From: an uncultured Clostridia bacterium
GTDB lineage: Bacteria; Bacillota; Clostridia; Christensenellales; Borkfalkiaceae
Length of the DNA: 64,000 nt
Direction: 5' to 3'
Assembly (NCBI GenBank): GCA_947625605.1
Contig: CANQOY010000003.1
Location: 1 to 64,000, forward strand
The translations under genes and the position numbers were made by a program. Shown piece after piece: positions 56,330 through 64,000 of this stretch. The notes beneath the pieces were generated by a model. The model was not told where the DNA came from and did not search any database. It saw only the letters and a list, made by a program, of their open reading frames with translations. The stretch's first letter is position 1; each line of letters opens with the position of its first letter.

Positions 56330-57829
56330 ATGCTGGATCAATTCTACGAACAACTCGCCAAGACCTCACAGGTCCCCGTAGTCATCATATCCGTCGCGAT
56401 CATGCTGCTCGCCGGCTTTTTAGGCACGCGCTTGACCAAACTGTTGCGGCTGCCCAACGTCACCGCCTACATTCTGGTGGGCATCCTCCTCGGGCCGTTC
56501 TGCCTCGACCTCGTGCCGGAGTACGTCTCCGAAGGCATGGACTTCATCTCGGATATCGCCCTCGCCTTCATCGCATTCAGCGTGGGCGAGTACTTCCGCT
56601 TCTCCACGCTCAAAAAGAACGGCGGGAAGGTAATCGTCATCACGCTCTTTGAGGCGCTCATGGCGTCCGTCCTCGTGTTTGTGCTCTGCTACTTCATTCT
56701 GCAACTCGGGCTCGCCTTCTCGATCATCCTCGCCGCGCTCGCCTCCGCAACGGCGCCCGCCTCCACGATGATGACGATCCGCCAGACGGGTGCGCACGGC
56801 GACTTTGTGGACACCCTCTTCTCCGTCGTCGCGCTCGACGACGTGGTGAGCCTCATGGCGTACAGCGTGGCCGTCTCCGTCGCGCTCGCCTCGCTCGGGA
56901 GCGGCTTCTCCGCGGCAGACGTGCTCCTGCCCATCGCGTGGAACGTCATGATGATCGCCGTCGGCATCCTCTTTGGGTTCATCCTCAAATTCCTCATGGC
57001 GAAGCGCTCGACGGACAACCGCCTCATCGTCTCCATCGCGTTCCTCTTCACCATCTGCGGGATCGGCGCGGCCGTGGACGTCTCCCCTCTCCTCGGCTGC
57101 ATGGCCATGGGTACCGTCTACATCAACGTCTCGGGCGACGACAAGCTCTTCAAACAGCTCAACTACTTCTCTCCGCCCATTCTGCTTTTGTTCTTTGTGA
57201 AGTCGGGCATCGGATTCGATCTCGGCTCCCTCGTCAGCACGGCGAGTGTGTCGGTGGGCGTACCGCTGATCGTCGTCGGCGTGCTCTACTTCTTCGTGCG
57301 GCTCATCGGAAAATACGCGGGTGCGTTCGCGGGGTGTGCGGTCACGAGGAAGGATAAGAGGGTGCGGAACTATCTCGGCATGGCGCTCGCACCGCAGGCG
57401 GGGGTCGCGATCGGACTCGCCGCCCTCGGCGCGCGGGTGCTTGAAGGGAGCTCCGACCCTGCGATCGCCGCCATGGGACCCGTGCTCGAAACCATCGTCC
57501 TCTCTTCGAGCATTCTCTACGAACTCGTGGGCCCCGCGCTCGCAAAGCTCTCGCTCTATCTCTCCTGTTCGTACGGGGAACGGGCGGAGGCATTGAAGGC
57601 GGCGGAGGCGGGAGACGCGGCGGCCATGCCCGCAAAGCCTCCCACGCGCGAAGAGGAACTCGCCGCTCTCAAAGAACGGCTTCAAAGCATCCAGAACGAG
57701 CTCTCCGTCAAGGAATATGCGCGCTCTCCCGAGGAGGAGGCCTTCCTCGAAGCCACGGAACCGCCCGATTCGGCAGAGACCTCGGCGGGCGCGGAATATA
57801 ACCGAAAAAAATTCATCAACAAGAGGTAA
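56330..57829 (+). CDS. Kef/NhaP-type cation:proton antiporter
   Basis: A 499-residue CPA2-type exchanger of K+ or Na+ against protons. Twelve or so helices with the family features LLRLPNVTAYILVGILLGPF, the unwound-helix ATAPASTMM segment and the ALDDVVSLM acidic pair (ion site). No TrkA-N domain; instead a cytoplasmic tail of about 90 residues with a coiled coil (REEELAALKERLQSIQNELS). Six nt before the MgtC-like gene, so co-transcribed. Confidence 0.9.
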   Translation: MLDQFYEQLAKTSQVPVVIISVAIMLLAGFLGTRLTKLLRLPNVTAYILVGILLGPFCLDLVPEYVSEGMDFISDIALAFIAFSVGEYFRFSTLKKNGGKVIVITLFEALMASVLVFVLCYFILQLGLAFSIILAALASATAPASTMMTIRQTGAHGDFVDTLFSVVALDDVVSLMAYSVAVSVALASLGSGFSAADVLLPIAWNVMMIAVGILFGFILKFLMAKRSTDNRLIVSIAFLFTICGIGAAVDVSPLLGCMAMGTVYINVSGDDKLFKQLNYFSPPILLLFFVKSGIGFDLGSLVSTASVSVGVPLIVVGVLYFFVRLIGKYAGAFAGCAVTRKDKRVRNYLGMALAPQAGVAIGLAALGARVLEGSSDPAIAAMGPVLETIVLSSSILYELVGPALAKLSLYLSCSYGERAEALKAAEAGDAAAMPAKPPTREEELAALKERLQSIQNELSVKEYARSPEEEAFLEATEPPDSAETSAGAEYNRKKFINKR

Positions 57830-57835
57830 ACAGGC

Positions 57836-58552
57836 ATGCCTACGGATTACATTGCAACATGGCTCGGCGACTGGTCGGCAGAGGTCAATCTCCCGTCCAC
57901 CGCACTCAAAACGGCGATCGTCATCATCATGGCGGTGATCTTGGGCTGCGAACGTTCGCGCAACCGCCATGCCGCGGGGCTGCGCACTTTCATCGTGCTC
58001 TCCATCGGCTCCACGTTCGCGGGCGTCGCGGATACCTACTTTATGCAGAATTACAGTACAGGCTTCCCCGTCATGTCCGCCGCCGTGTTCATCGGGATCT
58101 CCATCATCACGGCGAACACCATCGTCTATTCCTCGAAAAATCAGATCATGGGGCTCACCACCTCTTTCGGCGTGTGGACGATGTCCATCATCTCGGCGAT
58201 CCTCGGCTTCGGCCTCTACATGGCCGCCCTCCTCGGCTTCATCGCCCTCATGATCGGCCTCCTCGCCTTCTCCAAACTCGAAAACTACATCAAGGCGAAG
58301 TCCGACCACTTTGAGATCCACCTCGAACTCAAAACGAAGAACAGCCTGCAAGAGTTTATCACGGCGGCGCGAAAGTTCGGGCTCAAAATCGACAACCTCG
58401 AACTCAACCCTGCCTACGCGAACTCGGGGCTCAGCGTGTACACCGTGCGGTTCACCGTCAACGATAAGGCCCTCCGCAAGAAGAGTCACAACGACATCAT
58501 CGAGGCGCTCTCCGTGCTCGAATGCGTGTATCACGTCGAGAAGATCGGCTAA
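57836..58552 (+). CDS. MgtC/SapB family membrane protein
   Basis: A 238-residue MgtC-like protein: four or five helices with the family motif (ILGCERSRNRHAAGLRTFIVLSIGSTFAG) and a C-terminal ACT-like cytoplasmic domain (about 155-238). MgtC proteins affect Mg2+ and phosphate homeostasis or inhibit ATP synthase. The operon with a Kef-type antiporter suggests membrane ion balance. Confidence 0.92.
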   Translation: MPTDYIATWLGDWSAEVNLPSTALKTAIVIIMAVILGCERSRNRHAAGLRTFIVLSIGSTFAGVADTYFMQNYSTGFPVMSAAVFIGISIITANTIVYSSKNQIMGLTTSFGVWTMSIISAILGFGLYMAALLGFIALMIGLLAFSKLENYIKAKSDHFEIHLELKTKNSLQEFITAARKFGLKIDNLELNPAYANSGLSVYTVRFTVNDKALRKKSHNDIIEALSVLECVYHVEKIG

Positions 58553-58592
58553 ATCAGCCGCCGCGCGCCCCTCTCAAACCTGCTCAAAAAAA

Positions 58593-58626
58593 CCTTCCGC
58601 GGAAGATTCCGCGGAAGGCGTTTTTT

Positions 58627-58628
<2 letters not shown>
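58593..58628. terminator. Bidirectional terminator between the mgtC-like and collagen-like genes
   Basis: Perfect stem CCTTCCGCGGAA/TTCCGCGGAAGG with T-runs on both strands (TTTTTTTT and the complement of AAAAAAA). Confidence 0.92.
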
Positions 58629-59730
<1,102 letters not shown>

Positions 59731-59795
59731 TTACGGGACATTTGAAACAAAATGCCCTACTTCATCATATCCTGAAAGAAAAAAAGAGGTGACGG

Positions 59796-60851
59796 ATGAA
59801 GATCTCTCTGTGCATGATCGTAAGGGATGAGGAGGCGGTCCTCGGCCGCTGTTTGAGCAGTGCAAAGGAGGTGGCGGACGAGATCGTCATCGTCGATACG
59901 GGCTCGACGGACGGCACCGTGAAGATCGCCGAACAATTTACGCCCCTCCTCTTTCGGCTGCCGTGGCAAGACGACTTCGCCGCCGCGCGAAACTTCTCCT
60001 TTTCGAAGGCCTCGGGCGACTATCTCCTCTGGCTGGACGCCGACGATTGGATCGCTCCCGAACAGCTCGAAACCTTTCGCACCCTGCGTGCGCAACTCGA
60101 ACGGGAGCGGCCGGATACCGTCCTGTGCAGGTACGATTCGGGCAGTCTCGTCTATCTGCGCGAACGCTTCCTCAAAAACACAAAGGAGGCAAAATGGACG
60201 GGGCATGTCCACGAGTGCATCCCTCCTTTCGGAAAAATCGTGCGCTCCACGTTCACTGTGACGCACCTCCCCGAGGCGAAAGATAAGGGCATGCGCAACC
60301 TGCATATCTATCAAAAATGGGCGGGAAAAGAAAAGCTCTCGGGGCGCGACCTCTTCTACTACGGCCGCGAGCTCTACTACCACAAGCTCTACTGCGAGGC
60401 GGCCGCCGTTCTCGGCGAAATGCTCGCGGGAGAGGGTTGGTACATCAACAAGATCGAGGCGTGTAAAATTCTCGCGGCATGCCGCCGCGAGACAGGCCGA
60501 CCGCACGAAGCGCTCCACGCGCTCTTCCAGAGCTTCCTCTACGGAGAACCGCGCGCCTCCGTCCTCTGCGAGATCGCCTCCATCTTCAAGGGCGAGGGAA
60601 AGACGGCCGAAGCAATCTTTTGGTACGAATGCGCGCTCGCCGCGCGCGACCACAGCGAAGAGGGCGACTTCGAGGTCCCCGCCTGCCGCACGGTGATCCC
60701 CGCTCTCGAACTCGTTTGCCTATACCATGCCCGAGGAGAGATCGAAAAATCCTACGAATACCATAAAAAATCGGAGGCCTTCGCCCCCGATCATCCTTCG
60801 GTGATCGCCAACCGAAAATTCTTCGCCTCGCTCCCCTCGCCGCGCCCGTAA
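59796..60851 (+). CDS. Family 2 glycosyltransferase with C-terminal helical repeats
   Basis: A 351-residue GT-A glycosyltransferase (SunS/WaaE-like subgroup): LCMIVRDEEAVLGRCLSS, VDTGSTDGT and the DxD-type WLDADDW are clear. The C-terminal half (about 200-340) shows TPR-like helical pairs (KILAACRRETGRPHEALHALFQSFLYGEP). Enzymes of this class glycosylate proteins or surface glycans. Being divergent from the collagen-like gene, it may glycosylate that protein; this is inference from context. Confidence 0.9.
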   Translation: MKISLCMIVRDEEAVLGRCLSSAKEVADEIVIVDTGSTDGTVKIAEQFTPLLFRLPWQDDFAAARNFSFSKASGDYLLWLDADDWIAPEQLETFRTLRAQLERERPDTVLCRYDSGSLVYLRERFLKNTKEAKWTGHVHECIPPFGKIVRSTFTVTHLPEAKDKGMRNLHIYQKWAGKEKLSGRDLFYYGRELYYHKLYCEAAAVLGEMLAGEGWYINKIEACKILAACRRETGRPHEALHALFQSFLYGEPRASVLCEIASIFKGEGKTAEAIFWYECALAARDHSEEGDFEVPACRTVIPALELVCLYHARGEIEKSYEYHKKSEAFAPDHPSVIANRKFFASLPSPRP

Positions 60852-60861
60852 GAGGGGGCGC

Positions 60862-62397
60862 TCACTCCCATTCGATGGTTGCGGGCGGCTTGCTCGTGAC
60901 GTCATACACCACTCTGTTCGCGTGCCCCAGCTCGTTCGTGATGCGGGTGGAGACCCTCTCCAAGACCTCGTAAGGGATCCTCGCCCAATCCGCGGTCATG
61001 GAATCCACGCTCGTGACGGCGCGGAGCGCGATGACATTCTCATACGTCCTGAAATCGCCCTGCACCCCGACCGTTGCGCTGTCCGTCAAGACGGCGAAAT
61101 ACTGCCAGAGCTCCCGCGCAAGCCCCGCCTTCTCGATCTCGTCGCGGAAGATGAAGTCGGCCGCGCGCAGCGTCTCGATCTTTTCGCGCGTCACCTCCCC
61201 CACGATGCGGATGGCCAAGCCCGACCCGGGGAAGGGCTGGCGCCATACGATCTCCTGCGGGAGCCCCAGCTCCTCGCCCACCTTTCTCACTTCGTCCTTG
61301 AAGAGATTGCGGAGGGGCTCGACGATCTCCTTGAACTCGATGTCCTCCGGCAGTCCGCCCACGTTGTGGTGCGTCTTGATGACGGCGCTCGGCCCCGTCC
61401 CGCTCTCGATGACGTCGGGATAGATCGTCCCCTGCACAAGAAAATCGGCCGCACCCATCTTCCGCGCCTCGGCCTCGAATACGCGGATGAACTCCTCGCC
61501 GATGATCCTGCGCTTTTGCTCGGGATCGGAGACCCCCGCGAGCCTCGTCAAAAAGCGCTCGCTCGCGTCCACTTTGATGAGCTCCGCCCCGCGTCTGCCG
61601 CGGAAGGAGGCCATGACCTCTTCGGCCTCATTCTTCCTGAGGAGACCGTGATCGACGAATACGCAGACCGGATCGCAGCCCGTCGCCCTGCGCACGAGCG
61701 CGGCGGCGACGGCGGAATCCGTCCCGCCCGACATTGCACACAAGACCTTGCGCCCCGCCAGCTTCGCCCTGAGCGCCTCCGCCTGTTCGGCCGCGAAGTG
61801 CTCCATCGTCCAATCCCCGTGCGCGCCGCACACGGCGTACAGGAAATTTTCAAGCATTTTGTTGCCGTATTCGGAATGGGCGACCTCGGGGTGGAACTGA
61901 ATGCCGTAGATCTTGCGGGCCGCGTTCCCAAAGACCGCAACGGGGCAGCTCTCCGTCACCGCCAGCACTTCAAACCCCGCGGGAAGCGCGGTCACAAAGT
62001 CATTGTGGCTCATCCAGCACACGCTTTTTGAGGGCACACCCTCGGACATGGGTGTATCCTTTACGATGGATAGATCCCTCTTGCCGTACTCGCCCGCCTC
62101 GGCGTGCTCCACCGTTCCGCCCAGCATGTGCGCGATGAGCTGCGCCCCGTAGCAGATCCCCAGAACGGGGATCCCGAGCTCGAAGATCCCCCGCGGCGCC
62201 TTGGGGGAATGCGGGTCGTTCACGCAGTTCGGGCCGCCCGTAAAGATGATCCCGATGGGTGCGTACGCCTTGATCTCGGCAAGGGTCATGCTGCACGGTT
62301 TGAGGTCGCAATAGACTTTCAGATCGCGCACCCGCCTTGCGATGAGTTGATTGTACTGCCCGCCGTAATCCATTACGAGCACTTTTTCATGCTGCAT
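60862..62397 (-). CDS. guaA: GMP synthase (glutamine-hydrolysing)
   Basis: A 511-residue enzyme converting XMP to GMP. The N-terminal glutamine amidotransferase has [15 protein letters not shown] with the catalytic Cys. The ATP pyrophosphatase P-loop is [12 protein letters not shown]. The C-terminal dimer domain closes with KPPATIEWE. The start follows TCGGAGAAAAT. It stands alone. Confidence 0.97.
   Translation of the reverse strand: MQHEKVLVMDYGGQYNQLIARRVRDLKVYCDLKPCSMTLAEIKAYAPIGIIFTGGPNCVNDPHSPKAPRGIFELGIPVLGICYGAQLIAHMLGGTVEHAEAGEYGKRDLSIVKDTPMSEGVPSKSVCWMSHNDFVTALPAGFEVLAVTESCPVAVFGNAARKIYGIQFHPEVAHSEYGNKMLENFLYAVCGAHGDWTMEHFAAEQAEALRAKLAGRKVLCAMSGGTDSAVAAALVRRATGCDPVCVFVDHGLLRKNEAEEVMASFRGRRGAELIKVDASERFLTRLAGVSDPEQKRRIIGEEFIRVFEAEARKMGAADFLVQGTIYPDVIESGTGPSAVIKTHHNVGGLPEDIEFKEIVEPLRNLFKDEVRKVGEELGLPQEIVWRQPFPGSGLAIRIVGEVTREKIETLRAADFIFRDEIEKAGLARELWQYFAVLTDSATVGVQGDFRTYENVIALRAVTSVDSMTADWARIPYEVLERVSTRITNELGHANRVVYDVTSKPPATIEWE
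62043..62051 (+). repeat. CGGACATGG motif, inside guaA
   Basis: Exact copy followed by GTGTA; antisense, read as PMSE. Confidence 0.7.
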
Positions 62398-62411
62398 ATT
62401 TTCTCCGATAC

Positions 62412-62436
62412 AAAAACGCCCTCCCGGGGCGTTTTT
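62412..62436. terminator. Terminator upstream of guaA
   Basis: AACGCCC/GGGCGTT stem with T-runs both ways; it ends the transcript of the minus-strand gene at 62478. Confidence 0.85.
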
Positions 62437-62477
62437 TGCTCATTTTATTTGTGCGGGAAGAGGCGCCCGCCGCGGTC

Positions 62478-63107
62478 CTACAACTGTTCCCCGAGATGGG
62501 AAACGATGTCGCGGTACAGTTCGGCAGAACCGTCGAACCCCGCCCCTTCGATCGCGGTGAGAAGAAGGCCGCAGAAGTCCTCGTCCTCTTCATGGATCGC
62601 TTCGATCGCGAGCGCGACGACGGGGTTGCCCGCGGGGAAATCCTTCGGCGTCTCCGCGATGGCAAAGTCCGCCGCCTCCCTGTATTCCCGCTCGCCCGCG
62701 GCCAAATGATACATGACCGTGGCCCCGAGCCCGCAAATATAGGAGCGGTACGTGTAGCCCTCCATCTCCGCGGGGAGATCGAGCGTTTCGTCCTGCCGCT
62801 CGCAAAATTGCGTGAATTTTTCCTGCTCCTTGTCGTAGAGGACGGAGAATCTGCTCGCCGCCGTGCGGTAATTCTTTGCGTCGGCGGAGATGATGAACGA
62901 GCGCGCAAGACAGGCAATGTCGCCCGAGCGCTCATACTCCTGAAAGGCGTAGTCTCCGCTCATCGTCGTAAGCCCGATCCCCGCGGTGAAGCGCATCATG
63001 GCCGCGGGCGCGATGAGGGAAGCCATCCCAAACGCCGCCACCGCCAGAATGATCATCACGCAGAGCGTACATAAAATTGTCTTAAAGACCGTCTTTTTAT
63101 GTTTCAT
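62478..63107 (-). CDS. Exported or membrane-anchored protein of unknown function
   Basis: A 209-residue protein with one N-terminal hydrophobic segment (ILCTLCVMIILAVAAFGMASLIA) and a helical extracytoplasmic part (YAFQEYERSGDIACLARSFIISADAKNY ... YREAADFAIAETPKDF) that resembles repeats of the TPR/SEL1 kind but is not clearly assigned. Codon use is that of the host. Divergent from the lipoprotein at 63221. Confidence 0.7.
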   Translation of the reverse strand: MKHKKTVFKTILCTLCVMIILAVAAFGMASLIAPAAMMRFTAGIGLTTMSGDYAFQEYERSGDIACLARSFIISADAKNYRTAASRFSVLYDKEQEKFTQFCERQDETLDLPAEMEGYTYRSYICGLGATVMYHLAAGEREYREAADFAIAETPKDFPAGNPVVALAIEAIHEEDEDFCGLLLTAIEGAGFDGSAELYRDIVSHLGEQL

Positions 63108-63220
63108 CCGAAAAATGTTTCCGACAAACTTCCTCTTGTACTACCTGCATTTTATCATACATGCGAAAAAATTGCAACCGTTTTGTCATGAAGAAAAAGG
63201 GATTTTCATAATTGTAGTGT

Positions 63221-63883
63221 ATGAGAAAGCGCTGTTTTTGGTTTGTTCCGTTCTTACTATCCCTTCCGCTTCTCGCCGCCTGCGGCGGGAAGTACGACTA
63301 CACGCGCCACATTTCCGAGATCAAATACGATATTTTCCGCGCCGAAACGGAGGAATTTTCCGTCACGCTCTCCCTCTCCTCGCGCGAATACCCGTATGCG
63401 GACGACGGCGTCGCCTGCACCCGCACGAACCTTGCGGAGATCTCGCTCGTCCCCGCGGGCGGCCTGAGCGCGGACTTCTGCGTCTACGTCGTCCAAGGCG
63501 AGAGCGAATGGGGCGGAGAGGCCTCCTTCCGCAACGTGCGCGGCGATTACTACTATTCGCAGGGCGTGGAGACCTTCCCAGAGGGCAGCGTCTCCCTCCG
63601 CATCGAGTGGGAAAGCGAGACCCGTGAGCTCGTTGCGACCTCCGTCAAGACAGCGGACACGATCTCGCCCGAAGAGGCCCTCTCCTTCGCCGTCGCCCAC
63701 GAGTCGGAAGCCATCGCCAAGCTCACCGAAAACGGCGTGTTCCGCGGCGAGTTCCGCGTGCGCCTCTTGCGCAGGGACGATACATACTACTACGTCGGCA
63801 TCATCGACGCGGACGGCCGCACGATCTCTCTGCTTCTCAACAGCGAAACGGGCGAGGTTCTGGCGCGGCGGGAGAGCGCATAG
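63221..63883 (+). CDS. Lipoprotein of unknown function
   Basis: A 220-residue lipoprotein: signal and lipobox LLAAC at Cys21, then a beta-rich domain of about 200 residues without recognised motif. TTGTCA-18-CATAAT lies upstream, with the ATG only 8 nt after the -10 box and no ribosome site, so a leaderless mRNA is likely. Confidence 0.75.
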   Translation: MRKRCFWFVPFLLSLPLLAACGGKYDYTRHISEIKYDIFRAETEEFSVTLSLSSREYPYADDGVACTRTNLAEISLVPAGGLSADFCVYVVQGESEWGGEASFRNVRGDYYYSQGVETFPEGSVSLRIEWESETRELVATSVKTADTISPEEALSFAVAHESEAIAKLTENGVFRGEFRVRLLRRDDTYYYVGIIDADGRTISLLLNSETGEVLARRESA

Positions 63884-63921
63884 GAGGCTGAGAAAAGGGC
63901 GCTTTTGCCGCTTTGGATCCC

Positions 63922-63950
63922 TTGACAGTTTTCCTCTTCCGTGATATACT
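63922..63950 (+). promoter_or_regulatory. Promoter of the gene entering the right edge
   Basis: Exact TTGACA, 17-nt spacer, TATACT; a GTG-initiated open frame begins 6 nt later. Confidence 0.8.
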
Positions 63951-63956
63951 ATTCCC

Positions 63957-64000
63957 GTGAAGACCAAGCCGTACAAGCGCACTTTGAGAGCGCTCTATAT
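63957..64000 (+). CDS. Start of an unidentified gene (partial)
   Basis: GTG followed by KTKPYKRTLRALY runs off the window. The GTG sits where transcription should start, so this would be another leaderless gene. Too short to identify. Confidence 0.45.
   Translation, partial: MKTKPYKRTLRALY

Overview
The window looks like the chromosome of an anaerobic, GC-rich member of the Clostridia (Bacillota). It carries an NAD(P)-linked [FeFe] hydrogenase, an anaerobic-type FeoA/FeoB iron importer, iron-dependent alcohol dehydrogenases, Gram-positive sigma-A promoters (several exact TTGACA-17-TATAAT) and sporulation-lineage genes (spo0A, a spoIIIE/ftsK-type translocase, spoVAC, yunB, a collagen-like surface protein). 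A finer placement cannot be made from the sequence alone. No rRNA, tRNA, CRISPR array, integrase or transposase was seen.

Layout. 0-2.2 kb: end of a hydrogenase operon. 3.1-7.3 kb: MacB-like ABC transporter and a flippase-like membrane protein. 7.4-10.6 kb: feo iron-uptake operon on the minus strand behind a promoter framed by four copies of a 16-bp palindrome. 11.4-18.9 kb: ftsK-rimO-pgsA-cinA-recA operon. 19-21.7 kb: a Spo0A whose receiver has lost its phosphoacceptor, and an ABC-F ATPase. 21.8-25.1 kb: a single ORF fusing a lysoplasmalogenase-like membrane domain, an Fe-alcohol dehydrogenase and a fatty-aldehyde-type dehydrogenase. 25.2-34.4 kb: a small AT-rich insert, PopT-like DUF368, glutamate dehydrogenase, GH18 and ThuA-like lipoproteins, an alcohol dehydrogenase, a NUDIX hydrolase and a DUF1858 protein. 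34.4-34.9 kb: spoVAC. 35.0-43.8 kb: a compact podovirus-like head cassette (regulator or small terminase, large terminase, portal, scaffold, capsid, adaptor, nozzle-like protein) without tail fibre, lysis, integration or replication genes. 42.6-48.3 kb: two exported SH3/propeller-type proteins, murG and yunB. 48.4-51.5 kb: YigZ, tyrS and a WYL regulator. 52-53.2 kb: a second AT-rich two-gene insert between near-identical terminator hairpins. 53.3-58.6 kb: Ca2+-type ATPase, Kef-like antiporter and MgtC-like protein. 58.6-63.9 kb: collagen-like protein, glycosyltransferase, guaA and two exported proteins.

The most notable signals are: (1) the tri-domain enzyme, whose chemistry would release and process plasmalogen-derived fatty aldehydes; (2) the orphan head cassette, a possible domesticated particle or gene-transfer agent; (3) a 9-13 bp motif, CGGACATGG(G)TRC, with 17 exact CGGACATGG copies in both orientations, in several reading frames and between genes, resembling a DNA-uptake or other highly iterated sequence; (4) the pseudo-receiver Spo0A with Spo0A boxes upstream of its own promoter; (5) several genes whose start codon lies 6-8 nt after the -10 box, suggesting leaderless mRNAs.
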